Of a stretch of DNA of 64,000 bases, positions 37,511-50,399 are shown piece by piece (the stretch's first letter is position 1; each line of letters starts with the position of its first letter). The position numbers and the translations under genes are program-made. Source of the stretch: Ipomoea triloba (Eukaryota > Streptophyta > Magnoliopsida > Solanales > Convolvulaceae); contig NC_044922.1 in the NCBI RefSeq assembly GCF_003576645.1, forward strand, positions 23,276,028 through 23,340,027, read 5' to 3'. Below the pieces are notes generated by a model. That model saw nothing but the letters and a program-made list of their open reading frames with translations, did not search any database and was not told where the DNA came from.

Positions 37511-39447
37511 ATGGAAGCTAAAGAGCCAATTATCATCTCAGGGAAAGAGGAGATGAGAAAATGGTCAAGGTCCTTGAGAGCCCAAGGCAAGTCCATAGGC
37601 TTTGTACCCACCATGGGCTATCTCCACGAAGGCCATCTTTCCCTCATAAGAGAATCCCAGAAACATGCAGAAGTCATAGTGGTTTCCATCTATTTGAACC
37701 CAGGTCAATTCTCTCCCAATGAGGACCTCTCCACATATCCTTCTGATTTTCTTGGGGATATTCAAAAGCTCAAGTCAATTCCTGGTGGCGTTGATGTTGT
37801 GTTCCACCCCCATAACCTGTATGATTATGGAGATGGTGATAGATCTAAGAGGAATGAAAAAGAAATGGGTAGAAGAGAAGGAAACGTTGTGTCTTGTGTA
37901 GAAGCTGGGGGAGCAGGGCATCAGACGTGGGTCAGAGTTGAAGGATTGGAAAAGGGGTTGTGTGGGAAAAACAGGCCTATTTTCTTCAGAGGGGTTGCAA
38001 CTATTGTCACCAAATTGTTCAACATTGTTGAGCCTGATGTTGCTGTCTTTGGTAAGAAGGATTATCAGCAATGGAGGATTATTGAGAGAATGGTGAGTTC
38101 TTTTCTAAAATTAAGTACTTTGTTAATTGTGATGCAGTTAAAGCAGGTTAAATTATTTCAGTTTTTATGTTATGCACCTTCCTGATTATGTTTGAATCTA
38201 TTTTAATCTAGAGACTAGCATGTTTATTTACTGGTTCTTTTATTTTAGTTTGTTCTTTTTGTTCCTATCCTGATCAAGCTATCTGGTGAAATAAATAATC
38301 ACTGAAGCTTGCCATTAGAACCGAAGTGCATGGCAAAAGTAGAGGAGATGGTATCACATTCTCCTTCAAGAGGGGCACACTTTCTTTGAGCTCTCAGTTC
38401 ACTAATGACTATTCTGTACTAGATTCAACTAACCTAATTGAGTGTAAATTGGCGAGTTAGTACTTATAAAGAAACCTGCTTCTTTTGGTGTCTTTATTAA
38501 CTTCTTCAGGTGCGAGATCTTGATTTTGGAATTAAGGTGATTGGTGCTGAGGTTATGCGAGAGGATGATGGCATTGCGATGAGTTCTCGAAATGTGCGGC
38601 TCTCTCCAGATGAGAGGAAACAGGTTCTTTCATTTCTTCTTCTATTTAAACTGTTTTCTTGGAAACCAGAATGGTGTTCTTGCTGTTCCATTGTTTCTGT
38701 GTATAAAATAAATAAAGTTATTTTGTTAAAGGATATTTGGTTCAAATCCATGGTTATTACTTACAAACAATTGTTTATCTAGTCGCATTTACTTAAGTTC
38801 CAATATCCATCTTTCTGTTCTAGTTTTCAACTCCAAAAATACCACCAACCTCTCTGCAGTTTTATATTCAGTTACTTATGATAAATTTTTTTGTTGTGTT
38901 CTGTTTCTGCTGTATGTTCTGCAGGCTGTGTCTATAAGTCGAGCACTTTCAGAAGCCAAGGTAGCAGCAGAGAAGGGTCAGGTCAATTGCTGCAAGGACT
39001 TGAGAAATTCAGTCAGTAAAACTATAGAAGAGGCGGGTGGAAGGATTGATTATGCGGAGGTGAGAGATCAAAATCCATTTCTTAACTCTGTTTTCTCAAG
39101 GCCCTCAAGTAGGTAGTTGTACAGTGATCCAACACTCGAGAGATTTCTTCCATCTGTCTGATTTGAACTAAAATCCATTCTGTGATGTTATTTGAGTTAG
39201 TTAAAATGATTGGTAATGCTAGCTAGCTAAAATTGAATAAATTCTCTTGGTGAACATTTCATAATTATACACAGATGGATTGGATCATCAATTTATTGAA
39301 CTAATGCTATTCTTTTTGTGGTAGATTGTAGACCAAGAAAGTTTAGAGCCAGCCGAAGTGATTGAAAGGCCTGTGGTATTTTGCGTAGCTGCATGGTTCG
39401 GAAAGGTCAGACTGATTGACAATATGGAAATTAAGATTAATGCCTGA
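37511..39447 (+). CDS. PANC: Pantothenate synthetase (pantoate-beta-alanine ligase)
   Basis: Four exons join in frame: 37511-38092, 38510-38623, 38925-39059, 39325-39447, giving 317 residues, close to known plant PANC proteins. It joins pantoate and beta-alanine using ATP, the last step of vitamin B5 synthesis, and in plants acts in the cytosol. Visible motifs: [12 protein letters not shown] with the HxGH nucleotidyl-transferase signature at 39-42, [31 protein letters not shown], and the KMSKS-equivalent [10 protein letters not shown] at 213-222. The insertion of about 50 residues around positions 105-155 (acidic/basic, Gly-rich) is typical of plant forms. All expected active-site motifs are present. 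The start has an A-rich leader with no upstream in-frame ATG nearby. It converges with the VAMP gene, 473 bp apart. Confidence 0.95.
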
Positions 39448-39920
39448 TGGATGATGAAGTTGGCATTAGGGCCTTAGAGGTGGTGGATCAAACAAGGTTT
39501 GCCCCCCCTCTCTCTCTCTCTCATCTTTCCTTTTTTACATTCTGAGTTGCAATATAAATAAAGCTTCAATAGAAAGTTAGTTGTAATTGTAAAAATAAAT
39601 GCTAAGACAACAGGTTGATTGAGTGCTGTAAATCTCATAAACAAAGGGAAAGGAAGGCACCCTTGTAACGTTTACTATAATATATAATACATTCAAAGAA
39701 TTCAGCACTCAGCACTACAAGCTATACAGCCACTGTATGTCTCTCTCGCAATACAATTCAGACTACAGAATACACATGAGTGAAATGTAGAGCAAAAAAG
39801 GTGGAATTATATCTAGACAAATGACACCATTGGAATGGAATGGAATAATAAAGCATATTGCTTTCCAGTTGGTTAATGAATGGCATCCTAATCAAACAAA
39901 CAAATGGAAGGCCACAGGCA

Positions 39921-42900
39921 CTAGCAGTTGAAGCCTCCACAGACTGACAAAACAATGATCAGAATCAAAGCGATGATAATTCCCAGGACAATCAGCTTTA
40001 TCTTCATATTCTGCCACCACATCTTCCTCCTCATCTGAGTTCCCTGTGTCCTGAAATCTTGTGCCTGCAAAACATCATTGAATACAATCGGTTTAATACT
40101 CATTTTTTTTTTTTTAAAAATAAGTTACTATTCAGTCATCAATTATAGTGATTTTTTTCAATTTAGTCTTAAACGATTTTTTGTGCTTAATTATGTCCTT
40201 TGTCTTTGATTGTTTTACCCAATTGAATTATCGACTGTTAAAATCAAGGACTAAATTGAGAAAATTCACTATAACCGTATACTAAATTGGGTAAAACCAT
40301 TGTAGTCAAAGACTAACTTGGATAAAATTACTATAAGCAAGGACTAAATTAGATATTAATAGATGTAAAGTTACCAATTATCTTAACAGAAATCTCAGTT
40401 GAATAAAATCATATTAAACACAAAAAGTCGTTTAAGATTAAATTGAAAAAAGACACTATAGTTAAGGACTAAATTGGATATTAATTCATTCCTCCTAAGT
40501 CCCAACACGTCAACTACATGCCATCGCACAGAACCTCCTCCCTCCCCATATTTCTTATTATACAGAGTAATTATTAGTGTAATAAAATGTTGCTAGAGAC
40601 TAGGAATGCTTCATTCTAAATGATACTAAATCAAATAATAGATGAATATACCCAATTGCTCACACTGACCTGTGAACGAAGGTTTTCAGTTTTATCGACC
40701 AGAATTTCAATCTTCTCCCCACGGTCAAGAACCTGCAGCATAAAATTTGATCACCAAATTGCAAGGATGTCTTAATTTATTTTCTAAAAATATTGACATA
40801 TCTTTAGTGTCAAATAATTGTTGACAAACCTTCTCGATGTTTTCCATCATTACTCCTTTGACTTCTGAAACCTGAGCTTTCACCTTTGCAATCTTACTGA
40901 TCTCCTCTGGATGATCCACACAGTATTGCATTTGGTCCTTCATCTTGGGCCTATAAAAAACAATGAACATCGTATTGGTTTTAGGATACCCTCTCAACGT
41001 TTAAAAAAAAAATGCAGTGGAAAAGTTATGCTGTAATAACTAATTATGGATATAACTCATATAAGTTACCCAAACTCTCTGTTTAAGCTGTTGGCAACAG
41101 CTGTAGCAGCTTTTCCTCCTCCATATTTCTTGGTAAATTCCTCCTTAATCCGCTCAAGAAATGCTACTGGAACCTGTCTGCCAACAGATTCTACAGCAAC
41201 AACACAATATGCTGTTGCGTGGAAGCATAATTACTTAGTTAGACAAAGAGAACATAGACAACAAACCATACGATATAGTATTCAACTAATTTGATAGGTA
41301 CTCATCATATCATGATTTATTAGGAGGTTCATGTAACAAGGTTTTTCTGGGTTTTCTTTATGTATGAGGTGTGAGGCTTATAAAGTAATATATCATATTA
41401 AATTCACAGAGCTATTTATATTTGACTGTGGTTAGTAGTTAGTACTTCCTTCATTTGGAACAGCAGATCAAAAGAAAGATGTTGGACCGTTTATAAATCA
41501 GAGAGGCTAAAGAACCTTATCCGCAATCAATTTAAACAGCTCAGCTTCTCAGAAATTCTTGCTAGGATCTCTTTAATGAAGCGGCAAATATCTTAAAATA
41601 GAAATTCCATTACACATGGGTTCAATAACATTTGTAAAAACTACTCAACTTTCAATGATAAAACAATATATAACTCCATGCTTAATCCAGAAAGAAGAAC
41701 AAGCAGTGGTAGAGCCCTTTTTTTTTGGGTAATATTATGTATATGTGTGTTTATAGTTATTATATGTATTAATATGTGTAAATACACACCCTGGTGTTGG
41801 CCCCTCCAAAACTTTTTGAAAGATAAATTATTATTAATACAATCTAATATTATGTTTAAAAAATTACAATCAATCTAATATTGTAATGGAAGAAATTTAA
41901 AATCGCAGATTAAATTAAAATTTGAAATTACTTTGAATAAATTAATAAATGTATTATTGTATTCATTTAAGTAATGCTCTCTTTTTAAAAAGAATTAAAT
42001 TTTTGATAGATTATTGATTTCATCAATTACAATTATTCCTTACTACCTATTTTAAAGTCCTATTTTGTATTCAATTGGTTGGTCAATTTAACTTTTTTTT
42101 TTATTTACTGATTTTATTAAACAATTTCTTGTAATTTTGAATTTTGGCTATTTAATTTGAGTTTAATACATATGTTAATATAAATTTTAAATACATATAT
42201 TTTATTTAATGACATAAATTAAATATTACAAAAAATAATTTGAACTGGGCGTTATTATCTGTGTAGCACATATAAAATGGACTACAAAATACATTTTCAT
42301 ATTTTTTGGTTAATTGTCTAAAATTTTTTTCTTTTTATTGTTGTACCGATAATTAAATAATTATAATTATATATATTTTTCTTCAATTATAATCACAATT
42401 TTGATCTACAACAAAATTATCTTGCCCCTTAATGAACCTTCCTGGCTCTGCCACCGAGAACCAGATATCAAACAAACTACCACAGCCACAATCCTAAGTG
42501 AATTAGTTTCAAACTTAAATGCTACGGAAGTACGGAGTACATTTTAAACTAATTCCTGAATTTTGGCATTTAAAATGAGATCTAAACTCTAGTCCTCAAA
42601 TCTCAACTCCGTTGAATGAATTAATTTTCAAACTTTGAGCTATAGTTTTGCATGAATACCTAAATTTACGGATTTAAAATGAGATCTAGACTCCAGTCCA
42701 TAAATCCCAACAACATTTACCAAAACCAAATCAAACAGACACATAAAAACAGATATAGTTTATGCGTCTACTAAACTACGGATTAAAAGGCTTAAACATC
42801 GGTCACCGAGCTTTCACTGAAATAGCCATCAAACCAGACAAAGTTCAGATAGGGAACTGATCCGAACGGAAAAATGGAAGCGATAATAGATCAGAACAGA

Positions 42901-43122
42901 TTAAAGGAAGAAACGACTAATTAATGACTTACTGAAGCCGTCCTCGACGAGGAAGTTGAAGGTGTGGCCGTCGCAATTGTAGGTGAACCTGTTGTTTGTA
43001 GCGGGAAGTTTCTGGAGGCACTGTGAAGCTATGCCGGTGAAGTTTCCGGTGAACTCCGTGTACTCGGAGAGGATCACCGTGCCTCTCGCTACGAAGCTGT
43101 AGATCAACGACTGCTGCCCCAT
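39921..43122 (-). CDS. R-SNARE of the VAMP72 group (VAMP721/722-like)
   Basis: Five exons join in frame on the minus strand: 43122-42933, 41211-41070, 40950-40830, 40732-40670, 40064-39921, giving 219 residues. An N-terminal longin domain ([18 protein letters not shown], about 1-120) precedes the SNARE motif (about 128-188), with the central zero-layer Arg155 in [11 protein letters not shown]. The C-terminal membrane anchor is [20 protein letters not shown], ending GGFNC. The family drives fusion of secretory vesicles with the plasma membrane and growing cell plate. Intron 1 is 1.7 kb and holds a transposon-like block (41706-42457). Intron 4 holds an inverted dispersed repeat (40130-40490). 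Confidence 0.94.
40130..40490. repeat. Foldback repeat in VAMP intron 4
   Basis: The left arm contains 'caatttagtcttaaacga' and 'tttttgtg'; the right arm contains the complement 'cacaaaaagtcgtttaagat'. The centre repeats 'aaggactaaattg'. It shares this motif with 1690-1880. Noncoding. Confidence 0.55.
41706..42457. mobile_element. TIR-type transposon remnant in VAMP intron 1
   Basis: The ends are GTGGTAGAGCC and the complement of GTGGCAGAGCC, enclosing about 750 bp of AT-rich noncoding sequence. 'ggcccctcc' near the left end and 'cttgcccc' near the right end recall the elements at 16512 and 46614. No target duplication was found, so the class is not settled. Confidence 0.45.
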
Positions 43123-43159
43123 TTCCGGCTGGCTTTTCTATCCCTACCAAAACCCTAGT

Positions 43160-44965
43160 TGACGGAACTCTAGAGAGAGAAGTGTAGATATGAGAAGGAA
43201 GAATGCAGGGATTGTATATGCAGGGAGAGAGAGAACAGAAAAGGAGGCGTGATGATGGTAGCTAGGATGAGAATTTGATTTTGTTGCACGGAGTCGGAGA
43301 GAGAAGGGGAGTCGACTTTCTTTCCGGGTTGGTAGAATTATTTATAGTTTTTTTTTATAATACTAAGTTTAACATATAAAATTTGTATATTTAAAATTAT
43401 ACTCCGGAGTATTAAATTTATTACTAAACACAAAAAGTCAATTTTAAAAATTATAAAAGATTTTATAAAATATTAATAAAAATAACTAACGATCGTAATA
43501 ATCATTTTTTTATCCATTTTGTGTCAATAGTTAATAACAAAAATTTTTACATCAGATTAATATTAACCACTAATTTCTCAACCCTCAAGAATCACCCGAG
43601 AATGTAATCGAGCTTTCACAAACCATATTAACCACTAGTTTTCTTACCCCCAAGAGTCACCCGAGAATATAATCCCCTCTTCTCGGTGTGGAACGATATA
43701 CGAGAAATAAAAATTCCCTACCGTCTCGATCAGGTGATCAATTGATAGGCTAACCCTCCAAGTATAAATAACATCTTTTACTTATGAGTAATATTACTCA
43801 CCTTTTCATTTCTTTTCTCTCTCATAACACAATTTGATTAGATACTTTAATTTCATTACAAATTGACAGAGTTAACTAATTCATGAGCACTTAATAATTA
43901 CAGGTCATAAGAGAATTTAAAAGAGAAAACTTTAGAAGGGTTAAACACATCTTCCTTTATTTTACAAAAAAGTACAATGCTTTTTACATGATTAAATAAA
44001 AATTGAGTAAGAGGAAAAAATAATAATTGAACACTATAAAAAAATTATTCTTCAAAATCATTTATAATATTTAAAACACTTTTTAGATATCCATACACAT
44101 CAATAATTTCAATTTTTAAAATAAGTTGTTTTAACAAAAATTTTAAAAAAGACAAAATTCGTAGTATTGTAAAAGGTTTTATAACCTCATCACAATAAGA
44201 TAATTGTTTATTTGCTCCATTAAAAAAAAATATAAAAATGTATCATAATTAAAAAAAAAATTGTAAGCATACAAAAAATTAAATACAACGTGTAAACTTA
44301 TCATAATACATAAACACATTTCCTATTATAATTCTAACAATATTAACACTTGTATAATCTGTTACATATTATTTTGAGAGATTCAATATTTTAAATTTAA
44401 CCATAATTATTTTACGAAATTTTTACAATGAGATGTTTGACAAATAGATGTTAGCAGATTGGGTTAGTAAGTTTGATTAATTGATAACATTAGTTGGTTG
44501 TACAAAGATGTTTTGTAAATTACATGTTAGCTGATAACTGATTATATGCAAAATGACCTTTAAATACATAATTTATTTTCTCAAAAAGCTAATCGAAAAA
44601 AGCCTCTTTGAGTAGCTTTTTGAATTTTAGCATTTTGAAACAATAAGATATTACAAAAAGTTAATTAACCAAACACTTATATTAACTGTTTAATAATCAA
44701 GTCAAACAATTGATAATGATCAAATAAGTCAAAATTAGCTGACAAACTAATTATGTTATAAAACAAGACCACATATATATCTAAAAATTTTGTATTTAAT
44801 ATTCTTCCAGAAAGTATAACATTAATATGAAGAAGACACGAAGCTGCATATACAGAAAAAAATTAAATTTCATGGTCATTAAGAGAAGTTTAATTTTACA
44901 ATGAAGAATTTTATATTTGAATGGAGGAAAGTTTCATAGTGGTTCCAGAAGCTGAATATTTCACA
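43160..44965. other. VAMP promoter side and intergenic AT-rich DNA
   Basis: The first 150 bases include GA-rich leader sequence (43170-43310) for the minus-strand VAMP gene. The remainder is AT-rich with short MITE debris (for example 'gctgataactgattat' at 44529). No gene recognised. Confidence 0.4.
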
Positions 44966-46663
44966 CGTACTTCTAGAACGAGTTAAGGCGGCCTAAGACA
45001 AATACTATATCGGAGTATAATTTAGGCCGGATTAATGAGCTGCTGACAAATTAAAAATAGATGATGACTATTACTAGTATATATGTTTTGACCACACTTT
45101 TTTTAATTCATATTTATTATGTTTTCTACTTATTTTATTAGATTTCATATTTATCCACATTATATTGCTTGGATTTGCAGCTTTAGACAGGATATGGTAA
45201 CATACGGATGCTTTAGCCTGCTTGGTTTGAACATCATCAGAAGATTCCTACATCTGCGTTAAAACCACCCATATACGGACGCCTCCTTTCAAACTATTGA
45301 CTTCCTATATAGTTTCAACCATAATATTTGAATTTTGGAAAAATTAGGGTGTGTTTGGTTGATAAGTTTTGGTATAAGGTATATGTATTAAAGTGATTGT
45401 TATTATTTGGTTGACAGGTTTTTAGAATACATATTGGAATACTCCATTAATTGAAAAACGCATATCCTTATTAAATTCCCCAATTATTAATAATCATTCT
45501 CATTTCATCCTACTATCAAATATGCAAAATACTTTCACCAAAACTCATTACCCTTACCAAGTATTTGATACCCATACCGATTTCGATTTTTATGTGCGAA
45601 CTAAGCACACCCTTTAATAAAATTGACATTTTAAGTGATTATTTTGAGTTATTAATTTAAGTGGGTCTACTTTTAATTTGGATCAAGTTAAGTGGGTTTA
45701 GATTCTCTTAATTAAAATAGATAATATGTGAATGAGAATTTGATTCTAAGTATATTTATTAAGTTGGAAAAATGTAGCTTTTGAAAGACTTTGAAGGAGC
45801 ATTTGTCCCATGCATGTTAAAAAAGTATGTGAGTTTGCATTAATATACATACAATTTAACTTTTAATGGAATTTGAATTGTATAGTCTAGATATTTTTCT
45901 TGCACAATGTCAACAAAAAAGTGCAAATCAAATCCCAAAAGGAACCTATGTTTTGCGATAACTTTAAATTATTTTTTCCAACTAAAAAAGAAAATAGAGA
46001 GTAGTAAGACGACGGTTATGTTTGGCAAACCTAGCTGAAAAGGTATCTGAAAACTGAAAAGCTATAAGCTCGAAGCTAAAATCTGAAGAGATGTTAAGCT
46101 AGCTGTTATGCTGAAAAGTGTTTGGTGAAATTAGCTTTTTGATAAGCTGATAAATGTAAAAAGACTAAAAAAGGACATATTCATACAATTTAAATAATTT
46201 TAAATTTAAATAGGTTTGTTTATATATTAAAATATAAAATAGTGAAATCAATATATTTTAATAAAATAAAAAGTAAGAACATATATTTGAAAACATATAA
46301 AGTAAAATAAAATATTTATAATTCATAAGATTAGTTCATACAAAAATCAATGTTCAAACACAAATGTCAAATTGAAATTACAACCAACCATATTGAAGAG
46401 AAAAAGTCAAAAAGGTTTAGCCAAAAAAGGTTTTAATTGGGAAGGGTAAATGGTGTCATTTCTTTCAAATAATAAGGTAAAAAATAAACTCTTATTTTAA
46501 GCTACTAGTTTATTTTAGGAACATTACCAAACAGAGCTTATAGCTTATTAGTAGCTTAAAATAAACTATAAGCTCCTAAATAAGCTCTACCAAACAGAGC
46601 AGACATACCACCAATGGCGGAGCCACAATGGGGGCAGCTGCCCTCACTCCCCCACTACATATA

Positions 46664-46724
<61 letters not shown>

Positions 46725-46761
46725 TATTAATTATACTAATGCTTAAACAAAGGTTAGGTTG
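44966..46761. repeat. First copy of a 1.8-kb tandem duplication (probably artefactual)
   Basis: This 1796-bp block is repeated, as far as I can compare by eye without a difference, directly after a single N (46762). It contains a 'gggtgtgtttggttgataag' MITE (45348-45612), an LTR-like piece (45613-45910), another MITE relic built on 'agctgataagc'-type sequence (46015-46600), and the start of a 'ggcggagccacaatggggg' element followed by a TA microsatellite. The content is noncoding. Confidence 0.85.
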
Positions 46762-46762
46762 N

Positions 46763-48460
46763 CGTACTTCTAGAACGAGTTAAGGCGGCCTAAGACAAAT
46801 ACTATATCGGAGTATAATTTAGGCCGGATTAATGAGCTGCTGACAAATTAAAAATAGATGATGACTATTACTAGTATATATGTTTTGACCACACTTTTTT
46901 TAATTCATATTTATTATGTTTTCTACTTATTTTATTAGATTTCATATTTATCCACATTATATTGCTTGGATTTGCAGCTTTAGACAGGATATGGTAACAT
47001 ACGGATGCTTTAGCCTGCTTGGTTTGAACATCATCAGAAGATTCCTACATCTGCGTTAAAACCACCCATATACGGACGCCTCCTTTCAAACTATTGACTT
47101 CCTATATAGTTTCAACCATAATATTTGAATTTTGGAAAAATTAGGGTGTGTTTGGTTGATAAGTTTTGGTATAAGGTATATGTATTAAAGTGATTGTTAT
47201 TATTTGGTTGACAGGTTTTTAGAATACATATTGGAATACTCCATTAATTGAAAAACGCATATCCTTATTAAATTCCCCAATTATTAATAATCATTCTCAT
47301 TTCATCCTACTATCAAATATGCAAAATACTTTCACCAAAACTCATTACCCTTACCAAGTATTTGATACCCATACCGATTTCGATTTTTATGTGCGAACTA
47401 AGCACACCCTTTAATAAAATTGACATTTTAAGTGATTATTTTGAGTTATTAATTTAAGTGGGTCTACTTTTAATTTGGATCAAGTTAAGTGGGTTTAGAT
47501 TCTCTTAATTAAAATAGATAATATGTGAATGAGAATTTGATTCTAAGTATATTTATTAAGTTGGAAAAATGTAGCTTTTGAAAGACTTTGAAGGAGCATT
47601 TGTCCCATGCATGTTAAAAAAGTATGTGAGTTTGCATTAATATACATACAATTTAACTTTTAATGGAATTTGAATTGTATAGTCTAGATATTTTTCTTGC
47701 ACAATGTCAACAAAAAAGTGCAAATCAAATCCCAAAAGGAACCTATGTTTTGCGATAACTTTAAATTATTTTTTCCAACTAAAAAAGAAAATAGAGAGTA
47801 GTAAGACGACGGTTATGTTTGGCAAACCTAGCTGAAAAGGTATCTGAAAACTGAAAAGCTATAAGCTCGAAGCTAAAATCTGAAGAGATGTTAAGCTAGC
47901 TGTTATGCTGAAAAGTGTTTGGTGAAATTAGCTTTTTGATAAGCTGATAAATGTAAAAAGACTAAAAAAGGACATATTCATACAATTTAAATAATTTTAA
48001 ATTTAAATAGGTTTGTTTATATATTAAAATATAAAATAGTGAAATCAATATATTTTAATAAAATAAAAAGTAAGAACATATATTTGAAAACATATAAAGT
48101 AAAATAAAATATTTATAATTCATAAGATTAGTTCATACAAAAATCAATGTTCAAACACAAATGTCAAATTGAAATTACAACCAACCATATTGAAGAGAAA
48201 AAGTCAAAAAGGTTTAGCCAAAAAAGGTTTTAATTGGGAAGGGTAAATGGTGTCATTTCTTTCAAATAATAAGGTAAAAAATAAACTCTTATTTTAAGCT
48301 ACTAGTTTATTTTAGGAACATTACCAAACAGAGCTTATAGCTTATTAGTAGCTTAAAATAAACTATAAGCTCCTAAATAAGCTCTACCAAACAGAGCAGA
48401 CATACCACCAATGGCGGAGCCACAATGGGGGCAGCTGCCCTCACTCCCCCACTACATATA

Positions 48461-48521
<61 letters not shown>

Positions 48522-48523
48522 TA
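46763..48523. repeat. Second copy of the 1.8-kb block
   Basis: It matches 44966-46726 at a constant offset of 1797 and stops in the same TA microsatellite, where a 967-N gap begins. After the gap, 49491-49581 again matches the end of the first copy (microsatellite plus 'aaacaaaggttaggttg') and then continues into unique sequence. The pattern is what two unmerged contigs covering one locus would give. Confidence 0.85.
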
Positions 48524-49490
48524 NNNNNNNNNNNNNNNNNNNNNNNNNNNNNNNNNNNNNNNNNNNNNNNNNNNNNNNNNNNNNNNNNNNNNNNNNNNNN
48601 NNNNNNNNNNNNNNNNNNNNNNNNNNNNNNNNNNNNNNNNNNNNNNNNNNNNNNNNNNNNNNNNNNNNNNNNNNNNNNNNNNNNNNNNNNNNNNNNNNNN
48701 NNNNNNNNNNNNNNNNNNNNNNNNNNNNNNNNNNNNNNNNNNNNNNNNNNNNNNNNNNNNNNNNNNNNNNNNNNNNNNNNNNNNNNNNNNNNNNNNNNNN
48801 NNNNNNNNNNNNNNNNNNNNNNNNNNNNNNNNNNNNNNNNNNNNNNNNNNNNNNNNNNNNNNNNNNNNNNNNNNNNNNNNNNNNNNNNNNNNNNNNNNNN
48901 NNNNNNNNNNNNNNNNNNNNNNNNNNNNNNNNNNNNNNNNNNNNNNNNNNNNNNNNNNNNNNNNNNNNNNNNNNNNNNNNNNNNNNNNNNNNNNNNNNNN
49001 NNNNNNNNNNNNNNNNNNNNNNNNNNNNNNNNNNNNNNNNNNNNNNNNNNNNNNNNNNNNNNNNNNNNNNNNNNNNNNNNNNNNNNNNNNNNNNNNNNNN
49101 NNNNNNNNNNNNNNNNNNNNNNNNNNNNNNNNNNNNNNNNNNNNNNNNNNNNNNNNNNNNNNNNNNNNNNNNNNNNNNNNNNNNNNNNNNNNNNNNNNNN
49201 NNNNNNNNNNNNNNNNNNNNNNNNNNNNNNNNNNNNNNNNNNNNNNNNNNNNNNNNNNNNNNNNNNNNNNNNNNNNNNNNNNNNNNNNNNNNNNNNNNNN
49301 NNNNNNNNNNNNNNNNNNNNNNNNNNNNNNNNNNNNNNNNNNNNNNNNNNNNNNNNNNNNNNNNNNNNNNNNNNNNNNNNNNNNNNNNNNNNNNNNNNNN
49401 NNNNNNNNNNNNNNNNNNNNNNNNNNNNNNNNNNNNNNNNNNNNNNNNNNNNNNNNNNNNNNNNNNNNNNNNNNNNNNNNNNNNNNNNNN
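48524..49490. other. Assembly gap (967 N)
   Basis: N run bordered on both sides by the same TA dinucleotide repeat. Frames that span it are spurious. Confidence 0.98.
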
Positions 49491-49544
<54 letters not shown>

Positions 49545-49581
49545 TATTAATTATACTAATGCTTAAACAAAGGTTAGGTTG

Positions 49582-50399
49582 GCTTAGATGGTAAAACCTT
49601 AATATTAAATGAAATGGGCAACAGTTAGGTTTTTAAATTTTTTATTTGTAACATTGTGGTTTTTATTTAAAATATATATACATAGTGAGATGAGTGAAAT
49701 TTTATTTTTGACATTTTTTAATATTAATAGTGTGAATTCTAATTGGATTTTTTATTTGTCACATTGTGACTTTTTCTCTTTTTTATTATTTTTTTCTTTT
49801 TTAATATTAATAGTGAGGTTAATGATTTATAATGTGCTTTTCATTCAAACTATTTATATTTTGTTTTAAATATTTTTTATCTTGATGTATTTTGATTTGT
49901 CATCACTAGTCAACAAAGTGATGCTACTACTCGCCATTAATGTCTTAACTCTATTAGAATGCAACCTATTGAAGCACAAGAGTCAGTATTGACTCAGGTA
50001 TAAAGAGAAGAGTTTGATGCCACTGGACCACAAGGTCCATGGCTGTTTCTTAAATAGTTGAAGGATGAAAATTGGAATTAACATGTTAAGATTTCATACC
50101 AGTAAAATTAGAAACCACCTTTTGAATTTTTTTTAACAACTTAATGAAGTTAGAAAAAAAAAAAAAAGTTGACTAAGTAACTTTTAAAATTAACACACTT
50201 TTTTGGGTTACACTATCAGGCAGCCCAATTAGTATTGGGCCGGCCAGTGGTGCCCTGCCATTATTACTGGACTAAACGTAGAAAGTAGGGAGTTTGGTTT
50301 CCCAAATTTAGAAATGAGGACAGAGTGACAGTTTGACAAATCTCACCGGAATCCATTAAAGCATCAATCGGAGAAGAAGAAGAAGAGGAGCGGGAAAAG
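49582..50399. other. Intergenic and leader of the next gene
   Basis: AT-rich to about 50190, then a more balanced promoter and leader region. A 'gaagaagaagaagaagag' purine run lies just before the start codon. No other gene recognised. Confidence 0.4.

Noticed and set aside
42929..43150. Second minus-strand frame overlapping VAMP exon 1
   Set aside because: Shifted reading of the same exon; the longin sequence [14 protein letters not shown] is in the other frame.
48411..49594. Long open frames across the second N run
   Set aside because: Made of unknown bases bordered by Tyr-Ile repeats from a TA microsatellite.
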